Source of the DNA: Treponema sp. UBA1240
Lineage (GTDB): Bacteria; Spirochaetota; Spirochaetia; Treponematales; Treponemataceae
Direction: 5' to 3'
NCBI GenBank assembly: GCA_002308875.1
Contig: DBWK01000117.1
Span: forward strand, 1-28,319
Length of the DNA: 28,319 nt
Numbering within the stretch: position 1 is the stretch's first letter; each line of letters opens with the position of its first letter. The notes beneath the pieces were generated by a model that saw nothing but the letters and a program-made list of their open reading frames with translations, searched no databases and had not been told where the DNA came from. The position numbers and the translations under genes were made by a program. Positions 7,506 to 14,885 of this stretch are shown here, in pieces.

Positions 7506-8825
7506 TTACTGCATATCCTCGAAATATGACTTGTACTGAACAGTCATTTTGTCTTTGGGGAACAGGAATTCGTACAAGTCGATAAAATAGTCGTCGGTCA
7601 TGCTTGCAATGTAGTCGGCTGTTATCATGTTCGGGTCGGTTTCTTCATATGGAGTGTCGCTTTCTGTATACCAGCCGGTATTCTCACACATGAACTCAAT
7701 ATGATGCTTCCAGATGGTGGAACGTTTGTCTTTTTTAGTGATATCATCGAGCAATTTGTAGTAAAGTTTGCTGAACATCGGTTTTACGAGCGTATCCAGT
7801 TCCGAAGAAACCGTCGGTGCCAAATAGATTTTTTCGTAGTTTTCCTTTTTTGCGGTCTTAAGGTCGTTGTAATACTCTGGACTCATCAATATGTAGTTTT
7901 TGCCGTAGCTGTTGTTTATTATATCAACAGTCAGATTGTTGATTATTGCAGCGTTTGCCGTGCCAATTTCGTGCGAAGTGAACTGAGTTTCATCTGTTAT
8001 GAGGTGCGCCCGCGCCGCGTCCTGCCGGTCTTTGCCGAGGTACGCTATCATGTCGCATATGCGAACGACACAGCCTTCGAGCGTGGACGGCACGAGTTTT
8101 TTTATTGCCGCGTCACCTTGAGTGTAGCAGTCGTTCACGGTAGCATCAAATTGCTGGAAAAACCCGGCAGCGTAGGGTACGCCGTCAGCTGCATCTGGCA
8201 CGTCTGCAGAATCCGCCTGGGAACTGGATGTAGAGCTAGACGAGCCTTCGCGGAACGGGCGCGGAATGTATTTCTGCTGCTCAAACTCGCCGTTATGGCA
8301 CAAAATACCGTCGAGCGTCTGTAGTGTGATGTTCCGGCGGAAAAGCGTGTCCAAGACGCGGACGCTGTGAACGTTATGGTTAAAGTAAAGCCCTGTTTCT
8401 TTGTGCAAAAGTTCCGAAAGAAAACGTTCTCCGGCGTGACCGAACGGTGTGTGGCCTATGTCGTGCCCGAGTGCAATTGCTTCTATTAAATCTGTGTTTA
8501 GTCCCAATACAGCCCCTATCGTCCGCGAAATGCGCGAAACAAGTTGCACATGAAGGGCACGACGCGTAATATCATCATTTTTATAGAAAGAAAAAACCTG
8601 GGTTTTGTCCGCATATCGGTTGTAAACCGGCAAATGAAGGATTTTCTCGGTGTCGCGGATAAACGTTGTGCGCCAGAGATTCGCCTTGTCGCGCGTTGGA
8701 TCGCGCCGCACAGCGTCCGCATCGTTAAACCGGTATGGATTCACTGTATTATTCGCCCTGTCGCGCTCAATCTGCTCCTGAACTTCCGGCAGAAGTTTTT
8801 TGTACATTGTTTTTTCTTCGTTCAT
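7506..8825 (-). CDS. dgt: Deoxyguanosinetriphosphate triphosphohydrolase (dGTPase), HD superfamily
   Basis: 439 residues from ATG 8825. It hydrolyses dGTP or other dNTPs to the nucleoside and triphosphate. Seen in order: RDTEKILHLPVYNRYADKTQVF, the metal-binding set His92, His121-Asp122 in ALGHDIGHTPFGHAGE and Asp258 in VVRICDMIAYLGKD, and NHNVHSVRVLD. The insertion at about 194-219 (Ser/Asp/Ala-rich, DNA 8163-8250) interrupts the region after the conserved LCHNGE and is not typical. An upstream in-frame start would add 16 residues, but MNEEKT is preferred because a perfect TATAAT lies within the extra stretch. No Shine-Dalgarno. Family is secure; nucleotide preference cannot be read from sequence. 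Confidence 0.93.
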   Translation of the reverse strand: MNEEKTMYKKLLPEVQEQIERDRANNTVNPYRFNDADAVRRDPTRDKANLWRTTFIRDTEKILHLPVYNRYADKTQVFSFYKNDDITRRALHVQLVSRISRTIGAVLGLNTDLIEAIALGHDIGHTPFGHAGERFLSELLHKETGLYFNHNVHSVRVLDTLFRRNITLQTLDGILCHNGEFEQQKYIPRPFREGSSSSTSSSQADSADVPDAADGVPYAAGFFQQFDATVNDCYTQGDAAIKKLVPSTLEGCVVRICDMIAYLGKDRQDAARAHLITDETQFTSHEIGTANAAIINNLTVDIINNSYGKNYILMSPEYYNDLKTAKKENYEKIYLAPTVSSELDTLVKPMFSKLYYKLLDDITKKDKRSTIWKHHIEFMCENTGWYTESDTPYEETDPNMITADYIASMTDDYFIDLYEFLFPKDKMTVQYKSYFEDMQ

Positions 8826-8831
8826 GGAATG

Positions 8832-8840
8832 ATTATAGCA
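8832..8840 (-). promoter_or_regulatory. Perfect extended -10 box six bases before dGTPase ATG
   Basis: Minus-strand TGCTATAAT (8840-8832) is an exact extended -10, and exactly 6 nt separate it from the ATG at 8825. The predicted mRNA begins at the start codon. No -35 is obvious, as is common for extended -10 promoters. Confidence 0.6.
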
Positions 8841-8901
8841 TACCACATGGGGCGAATTTTGTAGTTTTTGCAATTTTTTTCAAGAATTTTGCATTTTTTA
8901 C

Positions 8902-8932
8902 TTGACCTTCCACCAAATGGAAGGCTTAGGAT
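8902..8932 (+). promoter_or_regulatory. MerR-type promoter with 19-bp spacer and palindromic operator
   Basis: TTGACC (8902-8907) and TAGGAT (8927-8932) are 19 bp apart, the over-long spacing that MerR regulators correct by untwisting DNA. Between them lies the dyad CCTTCCA-N5-TGGAAGG (8906-8924). The arrangement is very like the CueR-controlled copA promoter of E. coli. It drives the merR-ybjQ pair, so autoregulation is expected. Confidence 0.8.
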
Positions 8933-8965
8933 ATAGACATAAAGCGAAAACAAAGAAGGTTTTGC

Positions 8966-9628
8966 ATGAAAATTTATCAGGTTGAAGAGCTGGTCGGCAT
9001 AACAAAAAAGAACATCCGGTTTTACGAAGATGAAGGGCTTCTTACCCCGAAAAGAAATCCCCAAAACGATTACAGGGATTATTCGCTGGACGATGTTCAC
9101 CGTTTGGAGCGTATAAAACTGCTCCGTAAGCTTTCTGTTCCTATAGAAGAGATTCGGCTGCTTCTCGATGGCAAAGGATCGTTCAAAAGTTGTATGGAAA
9201 ACCAAATTGAGCGGCTTACAAAAGAACAGCAAAACGCGGAGCTTATGAAAGAGCTGTGCGGCAGTCTTAAGGAAGGTACAATAGATGTCAATACGCTCGA
9301 TGCGGCGGATTATCTTGCAAAGATGACTAAACTTGAACAAGGAGGAACGAAGTTCGTGGATATAGAGAAAGAAGATATTAATAGAAAGAAAAAATCAGGT
9401 GCAATGGTTGCAGCGATTGTTTTCTGCGGATTTATGGTGCTTATACTGCTGTCAATTTTTATAGCGATAAAATCTGTTCCAACGAAAGAAATCTTTGGCG
9501 AGGGTTTTTTACCGCTTTTTATTGTAATAACAATAATTATATGTGTTATTACAGGAACGATAATTGCGTTGAAGCAAAGATTCAACGAGATAAATAAAGG
9601 AGAAGAATATGAAGCTCGTAACTATTGA
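8966..9628 (+). CDS. MerR family regulator with C-terminal membrane anchor
   Basis: 220 residues. Residues 1-70 are the winged helix-turn-helix of MerR (KIYQVEELVGITKKNIRFYEDEGLLTPKR, then YRDYSLDDVHRLERIKLLRKL). A dimerisation helix follows (about 72-105). In place of a ligand-binding domain there are two hydrophobic segments (about 147-168 and 179-200) split by a short loop, so the protein is predicted to be membrane-tethered. Only two cysteines are seen, not arranged as in CueR, so copper sensing is not implied despite the operator's form. The start has AGAAGG 6 nt upstream. It overlaps ybjQ by 20 bp, a translationally coupled pair. The signal sensed is unknown; envelope stress is a reasonable guess. 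Confidence 0.88.
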   Translation: MKIYQVEELVGITKKNIRFYEDEGLLTPKRNPQNDYRDYSLDDVHRLERIKLLRKLSVPIEEIRLLLDGKGSFKSCMENQIERLTKEQQNAELMKELCGSLKEGTIDVNTLDAADYLAKMTKLEQGGTKFVDIEKEDINRKKKSGAMVAAIVFCGFMVLILLSIFIAIKSVPTKEIFGEGFLPLFIVITIIICVITGTIIALKQRFNEINKGEEYEARNY

Positions 9629-9920
9629 AACAATTCCAGGACAGAATTTTGAGGCCCTTGGAATGGTAAAAGGAACAATCGTTCAGTCAAAGAATATTGG
9701 ACGCGATTTTATGGCAGGTCTTAAGACGCTCGTTGGCGGAGAGATTGTCGGTTACACGGAGATGCTGAACGAAGCACGCCAGATTGCAACAAAGCGCATG
9801 GTTGACGAAGCTGAGAAGCTTGGTGCTGACGCAATTGTTGGAATCCGCTATGGGTCTTCCGCGGTCATGCAGGGCGCAGCAGAGGTCGTGGCTTACGGAA
9901 CGGCGGTAAAGTTTAAATAA
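9609..9920 (+). CDS. YbjQ/UPF0145 family protein
   Basis: 103 residues, the usual length of the family. Conserved features are GQNFEALGMVKGTIVQSKNIGRDF, the LVGGEIVGYTEML block, ARQIATKRMVDEAEKLGADAIVGIRYG and the end AYGTAVKF. Databases often call it heavy-metal-binding, but a function is not established. The ATG at 9609 lies inside the end of the MerR gene and has AGGAG 7 nt upstream. Coupling to a membrane-bound MerR regulator suggests that both respond to one envelope or surface signal. Confidence 0.9.
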   Translation: MKLVTIETIPGQNFEALGMVKGTIVQSKNIGRDFMAGLKTLVGGEIVGYTEMLNEARQIATKRMVDEAEKLGADAIVGIRYGSSAVMQGAAEVVAYGTAVKFK

Positions 9921-9987
9921 ACGTGTATAAGGCGTGCATCAGTCGGTATTAATCTGGCGGTTCGCATCTTGTAAAATTCTGCTCGTA

Positions 9988-10041
9988 GGGTTGGACAAGT
10001 GGTGACAGATTTGTCCAACCCGCGGGTTTCAATTTGGGTTG
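9988..10041 (+). other. Mutually exclusive hairpins in the ABC operon control region
   Basis: GGGTTGGACAA (9988-9998) pairs perfectly with TTGTCCAACCC (10011-10021) over 11 bp. The right arm also forms the perfect palindrome AACCCGCGGGTT (10017-10028) and can pair with GGGTTG at 10036-10041. No T-run follows, so it is not a standard terminator. It may end or protect the merR-ybjQ transcript or act as a switch; role is inferred. Confidence 0.45.
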
Positions 10042-10060
10042 TTTGAATTTTGTCGCATAG

Positions 10061-10117
10061 TTGACATTTTTTGTCCACTATGTATATATTGTGTATATAC
10101 AAGATACACAATATATA
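10061..10117 (+). promoter_or_regulatory. Promoter P1 of the ABC operon with 14-bp inverted-repeat operator
   Basis: A perfect -35 TTGACA (10061-10066) and TATATT (10085-10090, spacer 18) or TATATA (10083-10088, spacer 16). TATATATTGTGTAT (10083-10096) and ATACACAATATATA (10104-10117) form a perfect 14-bp inverted repeat with a 7-nt spacer, covering the -10 and the expected start site. A repressor bound there would block transcription. Confidence 0.65.
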
Positions 10118-10174
10118 TGAAATACTGGTTACTTTCGTGGCTGCAATAATAACCACAAGGTTTTGCAAAAACAG

Positions 10175-10216
10175 TTGACTATATTTTTGAATTAGTGTAT
10201 TAGTGTATCAATACAC
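10175..10216 (+). promoter_or_regulatory. Promoter P2 of the ABC operon with GTGTAT/ATACAC palindrome
   Basis: TTGACT (10175-10180), a 17-bp spacer and TATTAG (10198-10203). The palindrome GTGTAT-CA-ATACAC (10203-10216) overlaps the end of the -10 and the start region. The same half-sites occur in P1, which suggests one regulator for both. The remaining 120 bases to the first gene contain an imperfect AAAAG/CTTTT hairpin (about 10218-10250) and nothing else recognised. Confidence 0.5.
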
Positions 10217-10340
10217 GCAAAAAGACGGAAAGCAACTGCGCTTTTTCTGCAGGGAGCGTAGTTTCAATCCGGAAACGCGTTGAAAACATTGCTGTTTCGC
10301 CAGATTTGACGTGGCAGTTACAAAATAGAGGAGGTCATTT

Positions 10341-11108
10341 ATGGCTATTATCAAGCTCCAGGATATTCGTAAAGTATATCCTTTAGGAAAAGTGGAAGTT
10401 GAGGCAGTTAAAAAAGCATCTTTTGAGATAAACAAAGGTGAGTTTGCTGTAATTTCCGGTCCGTCAGGCTCCGGTAAGTCAACAATTCTCAATATGATCG
10501 GACTTATCGATATTCCTACATCCGGTTACCTTGAAATAGACGGTAAAGACATTTACGAGAATTATTTCAATTCAAAGCAGGCTGCTAAAGCCGTTAAGAA
10601 AGGCATTCTACCGGCAAAAACTGATAACCGCATAACGAAACTGCGCCATTCATCAATCGGATTCATTTTCCAGACGTTCAACCTTATTCCGGTTCTGAAC
10701 GTTTACGAAAACGTTGAATTCCCGTTATTGCTCGCAAAGAACAATATGAGCGCGAAAGAAAAAACAGAGTGGATAAACTACCTTATTGAAAAAGTAGGTC
10801 TTACTGAGTGGAAGACACACAAGCCGAACGAGCTTTCCGGTGGTCAGCGCCAGCGTGCAGCTGTTGCGCGTGCATTGGTAACAAAAGCTCCTATCATCCT
10901 TGCCGATGAGCCAACGGCTAACCTTGACTCCAAGAACGGAGATCAGATTCTTGCCCTTATGAAAGACTTGAACAAGGAATTCCAGACTACATTCGTTTTC
11001 TCCACGCATGACGCAAAAATCGTAAATATGTGTAACCATATCATCCGGCTTTTGGACGGCGAGATTGTTGAAGACAAGTATGTCACGGACAAGATTGCGG
11101 AGGTATAA
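10341..11108 (+). CDS. ABC transporter ATPase, LolD/MacB type
   Basis: 255 residues. Walker A GPSGSGKST (40-48), Q-loop in FIFQTFNLIP (Gln111), signature LSGGQ (165-169), Walker B IILADE (Glu190) and switch His223 (STHD) are all intact. The closest general class is the LolD/MacB/FtsE group that powers FtsX-fold permeases acting on periplasmic or outer-membrane cargo. About 25 extra residues (73-98, Lys/Ala-rich) lie between DGKDIYE and KLRHSSIGFIFQ, where LolD proteins normally have a short link. A strong GAGGAGGT is 5 nt before the ATG. First gene of a five-gene unit; the stop is 2 bp from the next ATG. It would drive the two permeases that follow. Confidence 0.93.
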   Translation: MAIIKLQDIRKVYPLGKVEVEAVKKASFEINKGEFAVISGPSGSGKSTILNMIGLIDIPTSGYLEIDGKDIYENYFNSKQAAKAVKKGILPAKTDNRITKLRHSSIGFIFQTFNLIPVLNVYENVEFPLLLAKNNMSAKEKTEWINYLIEKVGLTEWKTHKPNELSGGQRQRAAVARALVTKAPIILADEPTANLDSKNGDQILALMKDLNKEFQTTFVFSTHDAKIVNMCNHIIRLLDGEIVEDKYVTDKIAEV

Positions 11109-11110
11109 GG

Positions 11111-12655
11111 ATGCCTGCAGTTATTAGAATTGCTCTTGGAAACTTGTGGGAGCATAAGTCAAAGACAATTATTCTGGGGCTTCTTATAATGATTGGTGTC
11201 GCTGTCATCATTGTAGGAAATGCTTTCCTGGAATCTTCTAAAACGAGTCTTCAGCGTGATTTTGTTGAGAATTACACCGGAGACATAATGATTCACGGAC
11301 CGGATGTTGAGAACGGACGTATTTCTCTTTTCGGCGTTTCTGCCATATCTGTTGGTAACATGCCCGATACTCCGGCTATTCCTGACACAGAAGAGCTTCG
11401 TAAAATTGTTGCCGAATACGATGCAACAAACCACGTTATATCTGGACAGGGTTCTGTAATATCGAGCATGTTGATGCTCAGCACAGAGAATGCTGATCCG
11501 AATTATGAGCGTGATCCTTCTGCGACATATCCGTATGGTTATGCGTTTGCGGGTTCCCCTGACTATTACGACATGTTCTCAAGCATCAAACTGATTGAAG
11601 GAACGCTTCCTTCACAGACTGAGCCTACGATTCTTATTGAAAGCACTACGAAGAAAAACTTCGAAGATTATTACGGTATTCCTGTAAATGTCGGCGACAA
11701 AGTTCTTGCAATCGGCATTATGGGCGGCCAGACACTTCGCGAGGTTACGGTTTGCGGTATTTTCGAGAAAGCCAACATTGACTCAGCTATGGTTGATGTC
11801 TGCTATATCGACCCGAATACGGCAAGGGCTATGGCAAACCTCACTTACGGCTCAATTTTTGCAGAGGAGTTGCCGGAGACTGTTGACCTTGGTTTGAGTT
11901 CGCTTTCAGAAGACGACCTTTTTGGCAGCTTTGACAGTGATATTTTTGAAGACGATATGTTCGATTTCTCGGACGCAGCCGTAACCGACGTTGCGCTTTC
12001 CGAAGAAGACTACGACAACATTCTTGGTGACACTTCATTGCGCGATCTTCTTAACACTGTGGATGACGGTGCATGGAACTTCTTGCTGATAAAACTGAAG
12101 AACAAGAACAATACCCCGAAAGTAATCGCTGAGCTTAACGCTATTTTCCGTGAGAAAGGCATTATGTGTACGGCTGTTGACTGGGAAGCCGCCGCTGCTG
12201 ATTTCGTTGAGGCAACAGGACTTCTTTCCGGTGTGTTCACAGTCATGATTGTACTGCTTGCTGTAGTTGTGTTCATCGTTATTATGAATACGCTTGTCGT
12301 TTCAGTTTTGGAAAGAACAGGCGAAATCGGCACGATGCGCGCTCTTGGCGGTTCCAGAAGCTTTATACGCAAGCTTTTCTTTGCGGAAGCAGTCACAACA
12401 TCAGGATTTGCCTGCATTGCAGGTGTTATCCTTGGGCTTTTGGTGTGCTTCATATTGAACGCTTGCCACATATCAATTGCAGATTCAAGCGCGAAAGTCA
12501 TTCTGGGAAGCGCATCTTTGAGCTTTATACCGACTTTCACTTCTGTATTCACTACAGCTTTTGTTATTCTGATAGGAAGTATTTTTGCGAACTTCTATCC
12601 GGTTTCCCTTGCTTTGCGCATAACGCCGCTTAAGGCAATGAATCAAGGAGAGTAA
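11111..12655 (+). CDS. FtsX/LolC-type ABC permease with acidic DDLF insert
   Basis: 514 residues. One membrane helix (about 15-38), a long periplasmic domain of MacB type (about 40-375), then three helices (about 380-405, 428-452, 475-500) with the FtsX consensus VLERTGEIGTMRALGG between the first two. It is longer than the paired permease because of an acidic stretch at 255-305 that contains SEDDLFG (266-272), a DSDIF and EDDMFDFSD (280-288). The same acidic D-D-[L/M]-F motif is repeated in the barrel at the end of this operon. GGAGGT is placed 6 nt before the ATG. Its stop TAA shares its last A with the next gene's ATG. Likely one half of a heterodimeric permease like LolC/LolE; transport of lipoprotein, lipid or another hydrophobic cargo is inferred. 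Confidence 0.9.
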   Translation: MPAVIRIALGNLWEHKSKTIILGLLIMIGVAVIIVGNAFLESSKTSLQRDFVENYTGDIMIHGPDVENGRISLFGVSAISVGNMPDTPAIPDTEELRKIVAEYDATNHVISGQGSVISSMLMLSTENADPNYERDPSATYPYGYAFAGSPDYYDMFSSIKLIEGTLPSQTEPTILIESTTKKNFEDYYGIPVNVGDKVLAIGIMGGQTLREVTVCGIFEKANIDSAMVDVCYIDPNTARAMANLTYGSIFAEELPETVDLGLSSLSEDDLFGSFDSDIFEDDMFDFSDAAVTDVALSEEDYDNILGDTSLRDLLNTVDDGAWNFLLIKLKNKNNTPKVIAELNAIFREKGIMCTAVDWEAAAADFVEATGLLSGVFTVMIVLLAVVVFIVIMNTLVVSVLERTGEIGTMRALGGSRSFIRKLFFAEAVTTSGFACIAGVILGLLVCFILNACHISIADSSAKVILGSASLSFIPTFTSVFTTAFVILIGSIFANFYPVSLALRITPLKAMNQGE

Positions 12656-13989
12656 TGATGAAGACAATATCTTTAGCATTCCGAAATCTTTCACGCCAGA
12701 AAAAAAGAACGTTCATGCTTGCGGGAGCAATTGCATTTGGATTCTTTATCGTTACGCTTATTGACGGAATTGTCGCCGGAGGTATGCGCAACTTTGAAGA
12801 GCAGTTTGCGTTCCTCTTCGGCGGAAATGTTATAATTGAGCGTGAAAACCATACAAGTCAGGACAGCACCAAAGAACCGATTGTTTCTACCGGTCCAGAG
12901 GATGCTGAAAGAATCCTTACTTCAATTAAGGCTTCAGGAATTCCGTATCAGTATGCGAACAGACGTACTATTACTAGCGGAACAATTATCTTTGAGGGAA
13001 GAAAGAGCATGTCGAATGTTTTCGGTTGCGATTTCGATGAAGAAATATTCCTTAAAGATAAAATCCAGCTTGTGGAAGGAAGCTGGGAGAACGCAGAACG
13101 TCGCAATGCAATCATCATGAGCGAATCAACGATGAAAAACATGAAGATTGAGATTGGAGACACGATTCTGTTCTCTTTGAACACGTATTCAGGACAAGCG
13201 AACTTCGGTGAGTTTTACGTAGCCGCCAAGAGCAAGGATATAAGCCTTATAGGTTCAATTGCTTGCTATGCGCATATTGACTATGTTAACGAACTTGTTG
13301 AGCTGCCTCAGGATGACTTCAACTGCATCAGCGTAATGTTGAATAACCTTGAGCAGCAGGAAATGGCGGCTACATTGATAGAAAACCAGATTCGTCAATG
13401 GAATCCGCAGACTGCCAGCAGGCTTCAGGGGGTCGCGGAAAGCCCGAATAACCCGAGCAGCAGCATTTACAAGCAGATTAACGACTCTGACTGGAATGGA
13501 ACATGTTTCGCGGTAACATCGATGTATGACCAAGCTCCTGCCCTTAAGCAGATTGTTTCTTACACACAGTGGATAAGCTTTGGCATCCTGGTTGTTCTGT
13601 TTTTCGTTGTAATGATTGGAATTGCAAACACATATCGCATGGTTCTGTACGAACGCATCCGCGAGATTGGTACAATGCGAGCCGTTGGTATGCAACGCCG
13701 CGATTCAGGCCGTGTATTTGCATGGGAAGCTGTTCTGCTTTCTTTGTTCGGTGCCGCAGTAGGCTTTGTGCTTGCGGTTATCGCTATGAATGTACTCGGA
13801 CTGTTCACTATATCAGATGAAGTGTTCCAGTTCTTCCTTAAGAACAGCCATATTACGTTTATACTTACGCCGTTGTCTGTTCTTCTTAAGGTAGCGATTG
13901 TTGTGCTGCTCACGCTTGTGGCAGTGTCTGGTTCAGTTAAGAAAGCTTCGCGCATGAACCCGGCAGAAGCACTTCGTACAGTAAAATGA
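12655..13989 (+). CDS. FtsX/LolE-type ABC permease, second subunit
   Basis: 444 residues with the same layout: a first helix (about 18-38), a periplasmic domain (about 40-300), then three helices (about 303-328, 355-380, 402-425). The consensus VLYERIREIGTMRAVGMQRR follows the second helix, and the C-terminus SRMNPAEALRTVK is typical for MacB/LolE permeases. It lacks the acidic insert of its partner. AGGAG lies 4 nt before the first of two adjacent ATGs (12655 and 12658); the second has better spacing and may be the true start. TAATG overlap with the preceding gene indicates coupled translation and a heterodimer. Confidence 0.9.
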   Translation: MMKTISLAFRNLSRQKKRTFMLAGAIAFGFFIVTLIDGIVAGGMRNFEEQFAFLFGGNVIIERENHTSQDSTKEPIVSTGPEDAERILTSIKASGIPYQYANRRTITSGTIIFEGRKSMSNVFGCDFDEEIFLKDKIQLVEGSWENAERRNAIIMSESTMKNMKIEIGDTILFSLNTYSGQANFGEFYVAAKSKDISLIGSIACYAHIDYVNELVELPQDDFNCISVMLNNLEQQEMAATLIENQIRQWNPQTASRLQGVAESPNNPSSSIYKQINDSDWNGTCFAVTSMYDQAPALKQIVSYTQWISFGILVVLFFVVMIGIANTYRMVLYERIREIGTMRAVGMQRRDSGRVFAWEAVLLSLFGAAVGFVLAVIAMNVLGLFTISDEVFQFFLKNSHITFILTPLSVLLKVAIVVLLTLVAVSGSVKKASRMNPAEALRTVK

Positions 13990-13999
13990 TTTTAAGTTG

Positions 14000-14092
14000 C
14001 TCGCGAGGCTTTTGCGTTGCGGGCAGTGCAATTTTGCGGCATCCAGAAGGTATGTGCGCTTAAGTGCGAGCATCTCGCCGGATGTCGCAAAA
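14000..14092 (+). other. Nested inverted repeats between permease and LolA-like genes
   Basis: TTTTGCGGCATCC (14032-14044) pairs with GGATGTCGCAAAA (14080-14092) over 13 bp with one G-U pair. Inside lie GCGCTTAAGTGC (14056-14067) and GCGAG-CAT-CTCGC (14066-14078). An 8-bp palindrome CTCGCGAG (14000-14007) precedes. No T-run. It is the only sizeable gap in the operon (125 bp) and could be an RNA-processing or stability site that sets unequal expression of the permease and envelope genes. Confidence 0.5.
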
Positions 14093-14114
14093 CTCAAAGC
14101 ATAAGGAGATATAC

Positions 14115-14870
14115 ATGAAAAAAATACTTACAGCCTGTGTTCTGTTGCTTTCCGTCTGCGTTTTCTCATTGTCGGCGCAGACAGTTGCTGATGGTGAAAA
14201 AGCATTGGACTCAGTTTACGAGCAGATTAATTTTGGTGATGTGGATTATTCCTGCACAGTAACGCTTATCGTTGAAAAGCCGAGCGAGCCGAAAAGCCAG
14301 ATGCAGTTCAAGCTTTTCGAACGCCCGGAAAAAGATCAGTTTTCTTTAATACAGATTCTGCCAGAAGCGGACAAAGGAAACGGCTATCTTCGCGAAGGAG
14401 ACAACCTTTGGTACTACGATGCAGTAGGACGCAAGTTCCAACATACATCAATAAAAGAGAACATCGGCGATTCAGATACAAAAGTTTCTGATCTTGAAAG
14501 CGAGTACAACTGGCGCGACGATTTTCAGGTTCTTAGCTCAAAGGTCGGTAAGCTCGGCTCATATGATTGTCTTATCGTTGAGGTAAAAGGTATTTCCGGT
14601 AACGCAACTTACGCGAAAGAAATCCTTTACATTCGCAAAGATATTCCGATTCTGCTTAAAGAAGAGGATTACAGCTCCAGTGACCGCCTTATGCGTACAA
14701 TCCTTATGCCAAAATACACAAAAGTTCAGGGAAAATATGTAGCGACACAGGTTATCATGCGCGATGAGCTTAATCCTGGGGAGCAGACACAGCAGATTAT
14801 CTCTGATATAAGCCTGAACAAGCTGCCGGATAAGATTTTTACGAAAGCTTATCTTGAAAGCATCAACTAA
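14115..14870 (+). CDS. LolA-like periplasmic outer-membrane lipoprotein-sorting protein
   Basis: 251 residues from ATG 14115, with AAGGAG 6 nt upstream and a clear signal peptide (MKKILTACVLLLSVC, cleavage near FSLSAQ). An in-frame start 51 bases upstream would put 17 unlikely residues before the signal sequence. The mature part is a beta-rich domain of the LolA-like class (COG2834 type): ADGEKALDSVYEQINFGDVD, YLREGDNLWYYDAVGRKFQ, YDCLIVEVKG, LYIRKDIPILLKEEDY, and a C-terminal TQQIISDISLNKLPDKIF. LolA-like proteins carry a lipid or acylated cargo across the periplasm in a half-open barrel. Its place between the ABC permeases and an outer-membrane barrel supports that role here. The true cargo is unknown. 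Confidence 0.87.
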   Translation: MKKILTACVLLLSVCVFSLSAQTVADGEKALDSVYEQINFGDVDYSCTVTLIVEKPSEPKSQMQFKLFERPEKDQFSLIQILPEADKGNGYLREGDNLWYYDAVGRKFQHTSIKENIGDSDTKVSDLESEYNWRDDFQVLSSKVGKLGSYDCLIVEVKGISGNATYAKEILYIRKDIPILLKEEDYSSSDRLMRTILMPKYTKVQGKYVATQVIMRDELNPGEQTQQIISDISLNKLPDKIFTKAYLESIN

Positions 14871-14885
14871 CGGAGAAACCAGCAG

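Noticed and set aside
7701..8324. 207-codon plus-strand frame inside the dGTPase region
   Set aside because: It lies antisense to conserved HD-domain sequence and shows no family features.
8902..9628. MerR protein called as copper regulator CueR
   Set aside because: The operator is CueR-like, but the protein lacks the metal-binding Cys loop and has membrane helices instead.
10083..10117. The 14-bp inverted repeat as an intrinsic terminator
   Set aside because: The arms are almost all A/T, no T-run follows, and it overlaps a TTGACA promoter, so an operator is more likely.
14064..14114. Upstream start for the LolA-like protein
   Set aside because: It would place 17 polar residues before a clear signal peptide; the ATG at 14115 has an excellent Shine-Dalgarno site.
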